A DNA stretch of 41,720 bases from Bacillota bacterium (lineage in GTDB: Bacteria > Bacillota > Sulfobacillia > Sulfobacillales > Sulfobacillaceae), in assembly GCA_021841025.1 (NCBI GenBank), contig JAKBWA010000019.1:1-41720 (forward strand). Reading direction: 5' to 3'. Shown piece by piece: positions 33,845 through 41,205 of the stretch. The translations under genes were made by a program, and so were the position numbers. The notes beneath the pieces were generated by a model that saw only the letters and a program-made list of their open reading frames with translations, was not told where the DNA came from and did not search any database. The first letter of the stretch is position 1. Each line of letters opens with the position of its first letter.

Positions 33845-34411
33845 TCAGGTGATTTTTGGCGTGGATGAAGAGAGGGCCTGATACGTGGCCATCACTTTTT
33901 GGACGTAATTTTGGGTTTGGCGGTAGGGAGGAATTCCTCCAAAGTGTTGCACGGCTCCGGGACCTGCGTTATAGGCGGCAAGCGCTAGGGGCAAATCACC
34001 TTGAAAAGTGTCGAGCAAGCTCTTGAGGTACTCCGCGCCTCCCAAAATGTTTTGTTCGGCATTATAGGGGTTTACGTGCAGAGATTGTGCCGTTTGGGGC
34101 ATCAACTGCATCACGCCGATAGCGCCTCGTGAACTGACAGCCAAAGGGTTTAAAGATGATTCCACCGTACCTACGGCTTGAAGGAGTGCGGGGGACAGTC
34201 CCGTATTTTTCGCTGCTAACTGAATTGACTCGGCTAAAGGGGTGTTGGCGGAAGAAACCGTGGAAGGAGAAGATGTCTGTGAATTGCCATTTTCTTCTCC
34301 CGAAGTTTGGTTACTAAACAGGTTTTGAAATGTTGCAGACTGTGAATTTGTTTGTGTGGCGAAATCATTGAAGAACAAGGTTTCCAATGCCCAGAACAAT
34401 AATGGTTCCAT
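33845..34411 (-). CDS. lytic transglycosylase (SLT domain)
   Basis: 188 residues. The C-terminal 120 form a goose-lysozyme-like SLT domain with catalytic Glu in VESSLNP, a GAIGVMQLMPQTAQ motif and LALAAYNAGPGAV. The N-terminal 60 residues are Ser/Thr/Asn-rich with only a short hydrophobic start, so a Sec signal is unclear. It probably makes the wall opening for the rod, as FlgJ does in enterobacteria; no flgJ is present here. It is the only gene in this block on the minus strand, lying between flgG and fliL, with AAGGAGG upstream of the ATG. Confidence 0.88.
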   Translation of the reverse strand: MEPLLFWALETLFFNDFATQTNSQSATFQNLFSNQTSGEENGNSQTSSPSTVSSANTPLAESIQLAAKNTGLSPALLQAVGTVESSLNPLAVSSRGAIGVMQLMPQTAQSLHVNPYNAEQNILGGAEYLKSLLDTFQGDLPLALAAYNAGPGAVQHFGGIPPYRQTQNYVQKVMATYQALSSSTPKIT

Positions 34412-34499
34412 AAGTTAGTGAATCCTCCTTGGTTTCAGTGTACAGGGAGTCAGAACGGAACCTGTCAATTTTAGAAGGATTTTTGGGAGGATTTTTCCT

Positions 34500-34976
34500 A
34501 TGAAAAAGGTGTTGGTTTTTGTATTGATTTTTCTATTCGGTGCGGGTGCCGGAGCGGCAGGACTCATATTTGGAGCGCCGTCACTTCTGAGCCATAAACC
34601 AAGGCCCATCGTCGCTTCTTTGCCTTATAATCCGTCTCAAGCTGTTGGGGTCACCGAAACGGGGATTGAAAGCAACTTAGCCACCTCAGGACATTATGTG
34701 CGCTTTGATTTGGAATTTAGCGTGACGAAGGAAGCCTTAAATGCGCAAGGCGGATCTTCTGCTGGGGCCCAGGGCGGTACGGGTACGGGTTCTCCGCAAC
34801 TTGATGCAAAAATCCGCAATGATTTGATCAATTTGGTCCGAAGCATCCCCTATGGAGAATTCACTTCTTCAGGAGGGCTGTCCACGTTCAAAACTCAGGT
34901 TAAAGGCGTACTCGAATCAATTTTTGGTCCCGGTACTATTGGTCCTATTTATTTTTCATCCCTTATGACTCAGTGA
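34500..34976 (+). CDS. fliL: flagellar basal body-associated protein FliL
   Basis: 158 residues. One N-terminal membrane helix (VLVFVLIFLFGAGAGAAGLI), a linker, and the FliL periplasmic domain with GHYVRFDLEFSVT and KIRNDLINLVRSI, where the usual RD.II..L pattern is recognisable. A Gly/Ser-rich insertion (GGSSAGAQGGTGTGS) interrupts the domain. FliL encircles the stator units and supports torque. GGGAGG precedes the ATG. It starts the fliL-fliM-fliN set, divergent from the lytic transglycosylase gene, so a promoter in the 88-bp gap is likely. Confidence 0.87.
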   Translation: MKKVLVFVLIFLFGAGAGAAGLIFGAPSLLSHKPRPIVASLPYNPSQAVGVTETGIESNLATSGHYVRFDLEFSVTKEALNAQGGSSAGAQGGTGTGSPQLDAKIRNDLINLVRSIPYGEFTSSGGLSTFKTQVKGVLESIFGPGTIGPIYFSSLMTQ

Positions 34977-35074
34977 TAGAGGCGATGCCCTGGCCTATTT
35001 AAAGCCATGAGGCAGTGTGAAATTGAGAAAGACATAAAGAAGTGAGAGGGAAGGATGAAAGGAAGGAACCCGTA

Positions 35075-36046
35075 ATGGGACTGATCAAAGATTTACGAGA
35101 AGTTCGACCCTATGATTTTCAAAGACCGCACCAGCTCAGCCGGTTACAGTTGGACGCGATTACGCTCATGATGGAATCGTATTTAAGGCTGGCCTCGAAC
35201 TTTTTATCAACCTATTTGAGAACCCCCGTACAGATTCAGCATCTCACTACCGAACAGATGCCGTATGAGCAGTATGTTGAAGGGGTTGCGATACCCAGTG
35301 TGCTGGCTTTGTTCACTATTAACCAGTCGGGTTCGGGACTTCTCGAAAGCTCCCCCGAGGTGACGTTGGCTATCATTGACAGAGCTTTGGGGGGGCCGGG
35401 ATTTGGCCATTTTACCCGTCGCGAGCTCACGGAAATTGAGCAGACAATTTACCGCCGTATCATGGAACGTCTCTTAAGTTTGCTAAGCCAGAGCTGGTCT
35501 TCGCTCATGCCCTTTGAAACCTTAATCGATACCATTGAATATAACCCGGCTTTTACTCAAGTGTCCGCAGAAGGAGACTTGGTCGTAGTGCAGCAACAGC
35601 AAATTACGATTGACAGTCACAAAGGGACCTTGTCCTGGGTATGGCCGTATCCATCGATTGAACCCTTTGCGCTCATGTTGGGGCGTCATGCTTTGGGACG
35701 GGAGGATGATCAGGACGTCAAGCCCCAATCCCAGGAAATGTTCAAGCTTTTGAAAAGAAGCAAGGTTCAAGCCCAGGTCATATTGGGACGCACCACGATT
35801 TCTTTGGGTGAATTTCGGCACTTGAGGCCTGGGGATGTGGTGGTGCTAAAAAACCGGTATGACAAGCCCATGATTTTGGCTCTGGCAAAACAAGAAAAAT
35901 TTCAAGTGCTAGCCGGCAAAGTGGGGGGGCATTTGGCTGTTCGTATTATTGGGCGAACAGAGGAAGAGCCTCCATCCCAGGGCAGTGCCGCCAGGGAGTT
36001 TAAACCCAGTCGAAAAGCGCAGGCAGAAGAAGGGATGAATCCGTGA
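35075..36046 (+). CDS. fliM: flagellar motor switch protein FliM, lacking the N-terminal CheY-binding peptide
   Basis: 323 residues from the ATG at 35075 (AAGGAAGG 8 bp upstream). It contains the CheC-like middle domain, starting at VRPYDFQRPHQLS and including LSTYLRTPVQIQ and a DRALGGPGFG loop (the GGxG motif that contacts FliG), and the C-terminal SpoA domain from about residue 235. The conserved LSQxEIDxLL peptide that precedes this in most FliM proteins is absent: only eight residues precede the domain, and an in-frame TGA at 35024 excludes a longer start. The motif is instead on both FliN-like proteins of this locus. FliM is otherwise complete. Confidence 0.92.
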   Translation: MGLIKDLREVRPYDFQRPHQLSRLQLDAITLMMESYLRLASNFLSTYLRTPVQIQHLTTEQMPYEQYVEGVAIPSVLALFTINQSGSGLLESSPEVTLAIIDRALGGPGFGHFTRRELTEIEQTIYRRIMERLLSLLSQSWSSLMPFETLIDTIEYNPAFTQVSAEGDLVVVQQQQITIDSHKGTLSWVWPYPSIEPFALMLGRHALGREDDQDVKPQSQEMFKLLKRSKVQAQVILGRTTISLGEFRHLRPGDVVVLKNRYDKPMILALAKQEKFQVLAGKVGGHLAVRIIGRTEEEPPSQGSAAREFKPSRKAQAEEGMNP

Positions 36047-36450
36047 TGGATGATCATAAGGGGCGTTTGAGCCGAGAAGAATTGGATGCATTGACAGGAG
36101 CAATGGCCGACGACTTGGAAGAAGAAGCGCGCCCCGTTGAATTTGTGGATCTCGGCGGGAATAAACCTACTGTGTCGGGCGAAGCGGCTGACGCAGAATT
36201 CCTGTGGGATTTGCCCATGAACGTGGAAGTCATTTTGGGATATACCGACTTATCGGTCCAGGATGTTCTGGAAATTGGCCCGGGATCGGTGGTTGAACTG
36301 GAACGATCCTATGGGGAGCCGGTCGATGTCTACCTCAATGACCGTCTTGTCGCCAAAGGAGAGGTGGTCATCGTCGGTGAGCAATTTGGGGTGAAGATTA
36401 CGGAGATTTTGGCCTCTTTTCCAGAGGAGGAAGAGAATCCTTCGGACTAG
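36046..36450 (+). CDS. fliN: flagellar motor switch protein FliN
   Basis: 134 residues (ATG at 36046, or GTG at 36043, overlapping the fliM stop). The N-terminus has LSREELDALTG, a CheY-binding-like peptide usually seen in FliM or FliY. An acidic linker is followed by the SpoA/FliN domain (MNVEVILGYTDLSVQDVLEI, then VDVYLNDRLVAKGEVVIV and FGVKITEI). It forms the base of the C-ring with FliM and binds FliH. The C-terminal Glu-rich tail lies in a 53-bp antisense overlap with csrA. There is no CheC domain, so it is FliN rather than FliY. Confidence 0.92.
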   Translation: MDDHKGRLSREELDALTGAMADDLEEEARPVEFVDLGGNKPTVSGEAADAEFLWDLPMNVEVILGYTDLSVQDVLEIGPGSVVELERSYGEPVDVYLNDRLVAKGEVVIVGEQFGVKITEILASFPEEEENPSD

Positions 36451-36667
36451 GCGGCTTTAAATTGTCCAACTCCTGGGGAGGCACGGATACCGCTGCCATT
36501 TGATTGTGTTGCTGGGCTTCGAAAAGTTCCTCGCGCATTACGCTGATATGGCGGGGAGCGTCGATGCCCAGTTTTACCTGGTCTCCTTGGATACCTAAAA
36601 CGACAATGCGGATTTCGCCATTGCCAATAATCAGGGACTCATCAATTTTACGGCTTAGTACCAGCAT
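36398..36667 (-). CDS. csrA: carbon storage regulator CsrA
   Basis: 89 residues from the ATG at 36667 (GGAGG 9 bp upstream, inside fliW); the frame extends upstream but without motif. The first 60 residues are the complete CsrA fold, MLVLSRKIDESLIIGNG through APRHISVMREELF, with the conserved RNA-binding Leu4 and Arg6 and the core GIDAP/HREE-like residues. The tail is extended and Pro/Ser-rich. CsrA binds GGA motifs in mRNA leaders and represses translation, typically of flagellin; FliW, encoded just upstream and overlapping by 20 bp, antagonises it. It converges on fliN with a 53-bp overlap. Confidence 0.95.
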   Translation of the reverse strand: MLVLSRKIDESLIIGNGEIRIVVLGIQGDQVKLGIDAPRHISVMREELFEAQQHNQMAAVSVPPQELDNLKPPSPKDSLPPLEKRPKSP

Positions 36668-37109
36668 CGTTTTGGGCCTCCACAAGCAAAGGATATTCGA
36701 ACGAGTACGGTAAGGACAAGACAAATTGTCCTCCCCGCCGTGTTTGGCGGTTAATTATCAAAGGACTTTTAAGGTTAGCGGTGGCTTGTAGACCGTCTCC
36801 GCTTCCTCCATGACTTACCGTACATATACATAGAATAGCCCAAAAGTCCGGATTTCCCAATCCCGCTACTTCATCTGGGGGGACCTTGTAGTCGGGTTTG
36901 AACGTTAAAGGATCAATCACAATGAATGCGAGTTGGGAGTCGGAGACCGACTGCAGGTAGAGAAAAGGACTGTCTTGATGATGCGGTAGTAAGACAAACT
37001 GGCGATGTTTGGGAAATCCGAGAATTTCTTGATCCAGCGTTAAAATGTCCCGCGACGAGATGGTTATCTCCCCATGAAATCGGGTTTGAATCGTTTCTTT
37101 GGTTATCAT
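36648..37109 (-). CDS. fliW: flagellar assembly factor FliW
   Basis: 153 residues with the FliW signature: an ILTLDQEILGFPKHRQFVLL N-terminal part, SPFLYLQSVSDSQLAFIVIDP, and a C-terminal ANLKSPLIINRQTRRGGQ motif. FliW binds either flagellin or an allosteric site on CsrA and so couples flagellin export to CsrA release. It overlaps csrA by 20 bp. The flagellin gene lies outside this window. Usual length. Confidence 0.95.
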   Translation of the reverse strand: MITKETIQTRFHGEITISSRDILTLDQEILGFPKHRQFVLLPHHQDSPFLYLQSVSDSQLAFIVIDPLTFKPDYKVPPDEVAGLGNPDFWAILCICTVSHGGSGDGLQATANLKSPLIINRQTRRGGQFVLSLPYSFEYPLLVEAQNDAGTKP

Positions 37110-37154
37110 TGGTTAGCGTGCTCCCTTAAATTTTTCCGTTACCTCTTTTATCCT

Positions 37155-38054
37155 TTAGGGGTGGATAAAGTTGAGCAAGGACATTGGCAAAATCTGCGCT
37201 CCGCTCTGCAAGGCGGCTTGATAGGCTTGTTCTTCCTGGGCAAGTTGAATGGTGAGTTTAGGAATATTGGCGCCGGCGACCTGGGAAATGGTCTGGTTGA
37301 GATTCAAAGCCAGGCTTTTTAGCTGGGCCTGGGTTTGGTTGACGCGTTCCAAACGCCCGCCTACGATACTCTGTGCGGTTGAGAGATAACTTTGGTCGGT
37401 TTTCAGCGTGTTGATCGCCGATTTCGTCACTTGGGAACCGGAAGTCAGTTGGCCAGCCAGCTTTCCCAGATCTGTGTAAAGTTGGGCCAAGTAATTTTGC
37501 CCCGCAGGCTGGCCCACATTCTCTTCCCCCGTCAGGTTTACGGTAATCGTAGAGCTAGAAGCTATTTGAAAAGACTGGGTTTGGGCAGATGTGGGAAAAT
37601 TTGTTGTTCCGCTAGAGGTAATTACTGGATTAGAGGTGTCATAGCCGCCAAAAAGATAGCTCCCCTGGTAGCGGGTGTTCAACAATTGCCCCAACGCCTT
37701 TTGAGCTTGGGTGATTTGCTGTGCCAAAGCCTGGCGGTCGGTGCCAGTCAGGGTGCTGTTCGATCCCTGAACAGCAATAGACAGCGCGTTTTGCCAAATA
37801 TGCTGCATATTTGCCAGAACACCGGCCGTTGTGTTTAGATAGTTTTGGGCTTGAGTGGCAGCATTTTCATAAGCATGGGTATTAGCTAAGGCGTTGTTCA
37901 AATTCATGGTCGCGCTCACCCTTGAGGGGCTGTCTTCGGGTTGTTGAAAACGCTGCCCGGTTGAAATTTGTTCCTGAATCTGACCAATCCTTTGATATTG
38001 TGATTGGACATTTTGCAAAAGGTTATTCATAAGAACTTGCGGGGTAATTTCCAT
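37155..38054 (-). CDS. flgL: flagellar hook-associated protein 3, FlgL
   Basis: 299 residues from the ATG at 38054 with GGAGGAGG upstream. The N-terminal flagellin-like coiled coil (QVLMNNLLQNVQSQYQRIGQ, ISTGQRFQQPEDSPSRVSA) and the C-terminal helix (KLTIQLAQEEQAYQAALQSG) are the FlgL pattern. A Ser/Thr-rich central domain includes a YLFGGYDTSNP stretch. It joins hook to filament together with FlgK, encoded directly upstream. The gap to fliW is 45 bp. Confidence 0.92.
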   Translation of the reverse strand: MEITPQVLMNNLLQNVQSQYQRIGQIQEQISTGQRFQQPEDSPSRVSATMNLNNALANTHAYENAATQAQNYLNTTAGVLANMQHIWQNALSIAVQGSNSTLTGTDRQALAQQITQAQKALGQLLNTRYQGSYLFGGYDTSNPVITSSGTTNFPTSAQTQSFQIASSSTITVNLTGEENVGQPAGQNYLAQLYTDLGKLAGQLTSGSQVTKSAINTLKTDQSYLSTAQSIVGGRLERVNQTQAQLKSLALNLNQTISQVAGANIPKLTIQLAQEEQAYQAALQSGAQILPMSLLNFIHP

Positions 38055-38121
38055 TGGGGGGCCTCCTCCTACCAAATTGGCGGTTTTGTTGTGTTAGGCA
38101 ATAATGAGCCACAATCCGTTC

Positions 38122-39498
38122 TTATCCCACGGCCTGAAAGAGACTCGACATGAGGCTCTGTTCGACGCCGATGAGCTTGGCGGCGGCTTGGTAACTTTGC
38201 TGTTCGGAAATCAGGTGAGCAGATGACTGATTGATGTCCACGCCGGTAGCGGACTGGCGAGCGTTTCTCAGCGACTGGAGTGTTTGGTTGGCGCTGTTAA
38301 ACAAATCTTGCGCGTGTTGTCCTTGGTTTCCGACTTGACCCACTAAGTTTGTATAATACTGGCCGAAAGTGTATTCGGTGAGAGAGGGACGGGCAGAGTG
38401 GACTAAATTGGCCATGGCCAAAGCATTGCTCCCGTCTCCCGGCGCATTCTTATGCGAGGCGGCTGCGATGGCCTGGGTTGTCAGGTTGCCAAAGACATGT
38501 ATGGTGCCGGCACTAAGTGCGGATGGGGAAAAAAATGGCCCGCCAGGGGTTGAGCTATTGAGTTGGTAGCCTTGCTGCTGTTGATAGTTAACGGCATCGA
38601 CCACAGAGTGGGCGAGTGTGTTCAGTTGTGATGAATAGTTCGAAATGTCGGCACCAGCCTGGAGCAAGCCGGACAATTCGCCATTTTTCAATCCGGTCAG
38701 GGGATTACCGCCTAAGTGGACTTGAAGGATCCCTGATGAAGACGCGGGCGGGCTAACGGACAAAGACTGGGCCTGATTATTGGAGACTAACTGGTTGTTG
38801 CCCAGATAGACGTTGACACTTTGATCAGGATTGACCGTGTAAGATATATTGACTAATTGACTCAACTGGTCCAAAAGCAGTCCTCGTTGGTCAAGCAGTG
38901 CATTAGCACTGCTGCCGGAACTGCTGACACTGCTGATCTGAGTGTTGAGCCGAGCGATTTCGCTGCTGAGGGTATTGATTTGATTCACCGTGCTATTTAC
39001 CGAATGGTTCACGTTTTGAATAGTGGAGTAGAGTTCTTGGCTCATGCCGTTAAAAGTCCCGGCCAGAGACTTTCCCTCTTCAAGCACGGCCTGGCGTGAA
39101 GAGAGACTGTTTGGAGTTTGTGAGAGTGTCTGCCAGGCATTGAAAAAGTGGCTCATAGCTTCCTGAAGGCCACTAGACGCCGGTTCTTGAAAAATATTTT
39201 GGATTTGGGACAAGACAGAGCTCAGAGTTTTCCATCGGCCCATGGATCCATACTGGGTACGGACACTTCGGGAAAGGAACGCGTTTTGAGCTCTGGAAAT
39301 GGCCTGAACGTTCACTCCCTGACCCTCTAAAGTGCCGTTCAAACTGGAGGAGGGGATGGGCGGAGCTTCGACCAGATCTGCTGTTTCCCGGCGATAGCCC
39401 GGGGTCGCTGCATTGGCCATGTTGTTGCCGGTGACTTCCATAGCCAATTGTTCTGCGGCTAGACTGCGGCTCGCGATATTGAGAATGGTAAATGCCAT
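38122..39498 (-). CDS. flgK: flagellar hook-associated protein 1, FlgK
   Basis: 458 residues from the ATG at 39498 (AGAAGGGA upstream). It shows the NNMANAATPGYRRE motif of hook-type proteins, an N-terminal coiled coil, a Ser/Asn/Gln-rich central part with DQRGLLLDQLSQLVNISY typical of FlgK, and the C-terminal GVDINQSSAHLISEQQSYQAAAK helix. It is the first hook-filament junction protein. The start at 39579 given by the open frame lacks a ribosome binding site and the preceding codons are not family-like. Confidence 0.94.
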   Translation of the reverse strand: MAFTILNIASRSLAAEQLAMEVTGNNMANAATPGYRRETADLVEAPPIPSSSLNGTLEGQGVNVQAISRAQNAFLSRSVRTQYGSMGRWKTLSSVLSQIQNIFQEPASSGLQEAMSHFFNAWQTLSQTPNSLSSRQAVLEEGKSLAGTFNGMSQELYSTIQNVNHSVNSTVNQINTLSSEIARLNTQISSVSSSGSSANALLDQRGLLLDQLSQLVNISYTVNPDQSVNVYLGNNQLVSNNQAQSLSVSPPASSSGILQVHLGGNPLTGLKNGELSGLLQAGADISNYSSQLNTLAHSVVDAVNYQQQQGYQLNSSTPGGPFFSPSALSAGTIHVFGNLTTQAIAAASHKNAPGDGSNALAMANLVHSARPSLTEYTFGQYYTNLVGQVGNQGQHAQDLFNSANQTLQSLRNARQSATGVDINQSSAHLISEQQSYQAAAKLIGVEQSLMSSLFQAVG

Positions 39499-39515
39499 CT
39501 TAGCGATTGTCCCTT

Positions 39516-39848
39516 CTAAAAATCTATATTGATTGCCGTACGCTGATGAGTACCGATCAGCATCTGTACAAAATCGCAATAACCTAACTGTGCGCTCAGA
39601 ATTTCATGGAGAAACTGAGTCCGTTCCTGCCACCTGGCTGCATACTGTCTGATTGTTTGACGTTTTTCGGCACTGAGTTGACCTATGTCCGGGAGATGGT
39701 CGTTGACCCAGGTTAATGGGTCCAGTTCCTCTTGTAGCAACTGAACCAGACGTTCGGTATCACGCGTTGTTGCTGCTTCGATTTTCTCTTCAGTTAAGGT
39801 TTCCAATTTCAGTAAATATGCTATGCAGGTATCGAATATGTCGTCCAT
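39516..39848 (-). CDS. flgN: flagellar protein FlgN (chaperone)
   Basis: 110 residues, wholly alpha-helical with a Gln/Glu/Leu-rich pattern like FlgN, which is the type III chaperone for FlgK and FlgL. Positioned immediately before flgK, its usual place in Bacillota. Sequence conservation in this family is low, so the assignment relies on length, helical content and position. GGGAGAGC precedes the ATG. The gap to flgK is 17 bp. Confidence 0.75.
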   Translation of the reverse strand: MDDIFDTCIAYLLKLETLTEEKIEAATTRDTERLVQLLQEELDPLTWVNDHLPDIGQLSAEKRQTIRQYAARWQERTQFLHEILSAQLGYCDFVQMLIGTHQRTAINIDF

Positions 39849-39869
39849 CGCTCTCCCGTTCCTGGCGAG

Positions 39870-40262
39870 TCATAGTAGCATGTCGCACAATAGCCCGCGA
39901 ATCAGTTCCATCCGTTTCATTACCTCGTGCGCCCTTGAGGGTTTGGTTAAACTTTGGCGCAATGTCTCCAATTCTGTATTCACACTGTAAAGATACACCA
40001 GGTACCGAAACTGACCCGAAGGAGAAAAATAGCCTTCTGCTTTAGCCTGATGAGTCTCGAGGGCATGCTGCAGAATGTCTCTCACGGTTCTTATGTACCC
40101 GTTGACGCTGCCGATGCTGAGATGAGCGATTACGGTTTTTTCTTGTCGGTCTAACTGTGTCCAGAGCTCTTTTAGTTTACTGGAGACGACTGGTTTAGCA
40201 ATATGATGGCTTCCTCTGACAGTCGGCAGGATCCTTGTCTCACTCACTCTTTTAGCTTGCAT
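39870..40262 (-). CDS. yaaR: YaaR/DUF327-like protein
   Basis: 130 residues. The C-terminal two-thirds resemble DUF327: a charged helix, an IGSVNGYIRTVRDILQHAL region, a hydrophobic FRYLVYLYSVNTEL helix and the ending RMELIRGLLCDMLL (the family ends IRGLLVDL). Members are small cytoplasmic proteins of unknown function. Here it is the first gene of the flgN-flgK-flgL-fliW-csrA cluster, downstream of a sigma-D-like promoter, taking the position that flgM has in B. subtilis. No FlgM signature is visible. Its ribosome binding site is weak. Confidence 0.6.
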   Translation of the reverse strand: MQAKRVSETRILPTVRGSHHIAKPVVSSKLKELWTQLDRQEKTVIAHLSIGSVNGYIRTVRDILQHALETHQAKAEGYFSPSGQFRYLVYLYSVNTELETLRQSLTKPSRAHEVMKRMELIRGLLCDMLL

Positions 40263-40353
40263 AGCTTCATTTTACGTGGGCTAATAAATCCGAGTCGAAG
40301 ATTAGAAGGTATTTTATGAAGAAAATATTTGAAGAGTAGATCATCTAAGCAGG

Positions 40354-40381
40354 ATATCGCTGCAAAACCGCGAATACTTTA
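40354..40381 (-). promoter_or_regulatory. sigma-D/sigma-28 type promoter
   Basis: On the minus strand TAAAGTAT (from 40381) is followed, after 16 bases counted from TAAA, by AGCGATAT (40361-40354). The consensus is TAAA, 14-16 bases, then GCCGATAT. The -35 is complete and the -10 matches six of eight. It lies about 90 bp before yaaR-flgN-flgK-flgL-fliW-csrA, a set that is sigma-D dependent in B. subtilis. Confidence 0.65.
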
Positions 40382-40447
40382 GCATTGAAATGATGAATTA
40401 ACTAACTTGTGATAAATAAACTTTATCATGTCAAAGAGGGTATCCTT

Positions 40448-40648
40448 GTGAACGATGTAAACGATGGTATCTTAAAACGCGTTTCCGAACTTCAGCGCGA
40501 ATTGGATCGAATTTATGCGGCCACTTTGGATATAGCCGACCCGCTGTTATTGGCTGTAAGCCGCGAATTAAATGAATTAATCGTTGAATATTTGCGAAGA
40601 CAACCTATTGTGGTTGAACCACCTGAGTCAATGGCTAATGATTCTTAG
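40448..40648 (+). CDS. Spo0E-like sporulation regulatory protein
   Basis: 66 residues from a GTG at 40448 with AAAGAGGG 7 bp upstream (the frame opens at 40409). It is a helical hairpin with the motif SRELNELIVEYL near residues 38-49, the Spo0E family motif (usually SQELDxLI) with Asp replaced by Asn. Family members dephosphorylate phospho-Spo0A and so delay sporulation. The Asn may weaken catalysis. It is convergent with a second Spo0E-like gene, the stop codons overlapping by 4 bp. Confidence 0.7.
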   Translation: MNDVNDGILKRVSELQRELDRIYAATLDIADPLLLAVSRELNELIVEYLRRQPIVVEPPESMANDS

Positions 40649-40860
40649 CCCGGCGAGATTGATCCGGAAACTTCTCCGCAATTATGCTCATGCCAATATT
40701 GTTGAATCGAAACTACATATTCGTCAATTTCCTGACTTACTGTGAGAACGTCAGGGTCTAAGTTGCCTTTTATCTTGGCCAGTGTGGTGAGTACCCTTTG
40801 CAGCAGGCGGATTCTTTCGACGGCTCGGCGGTATTCGCTGGCGCTCTGTAAGTAAGTCAC
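40645..40860 (-). CDS. Spo0E-like protein
   Basis: 71 residues from a GTG at 40860 (AAAGGAGAG 8 bp upstream); the open frame extends to 40893. The two helices are RAVERIRLLQRVLTTLAKIK and the DPDVLTVSQEIDEYVVSIQ motif, in which SQEID is the canonical Spo0E signature. It converges on the neighbouring Spo0E-like gene with overlapping stops. A pair of such proteins beside the flagellar locus suggests a link between motility and entry into sporulation. The tail beyond the second helix has His and Cys and is variable. Confidence 0.7.
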   Translation of the reverse strand: MTYLQSASEYRRAVERIRLLQRVLTTLAKIKGNLDPDVLTVSQEIDEYVVSIQQYWHEHNCGEVSGSISPG

Positions 40861-40942
40861 GGCTTGTCTCTCCTTTCGAACAAAGTATACCACGATCTAG
40901 GTTAGAAGCAAGATCGTGGTAGATATGGCATATAGTGTTATT

Positions 40943-41158
40943 TTACTTCATTCCCAGCTGTTTTTTTACCCAATAGGCTAGAATCTCACCGGTACCAACG
41001 CCGTTTTGTCGCGCGGTTTTGCGGAACTGGTCGAACATCTGAAATACTTCTTGCTGAGCCTCAGCATGTCCTTCAGTCGGTCTTACCGAGAGATGTATAC
41101 CTTCTCTGTTTTTCTCAATACTAAAGTCGTAGCCAGCAAAGCGCGTTTTACGGGCCAT
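40943..41158 (-). CDS. small hypothetical protein with sigma-28-like promoter
   Basis: 71 residues. It begins with a basic beta segment (MARKTRFAGYDFSIEKNREG) followed by a charged helix and a C-terminal helix (GVGTGEILAYWVKKQLGMK). No family is recognised. AAAGGGGG precedes the ATG. A GCCGATAA element ends 21 bp upstream. It may be a late-class flagellar or motility accessory protein by promoter type, but that is inference. Confidence 0.6.
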   Translation of the reverse strand: MARKTRFAGYDFSIEKNREGIHLSVRPTEGHAEAQQEVFQMFDQFRKTARQNGVGTGEILAYWVKKQLGMK

Positions 41159-41179
41159 AAATAGATCCCCCTTTCCAGC

Positions 41180-41205
41180 TTATCGGCATTTATGTTTTTA
41201 GTGTA
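41180..41205 (-). promoter_or_regulatory. sigma-28-like promoter candidate
   Basis: On the minus strand TACA (41205-41202), 14 bases, then GCCGATAA (41187-41180). The -10 is an exact match to the sigma-28 consensus; the -35 matches TAAA in three of four. The expected transcript start falls next to the ribosome binding site, which would leave a very short leader. Confidence 0.5.
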
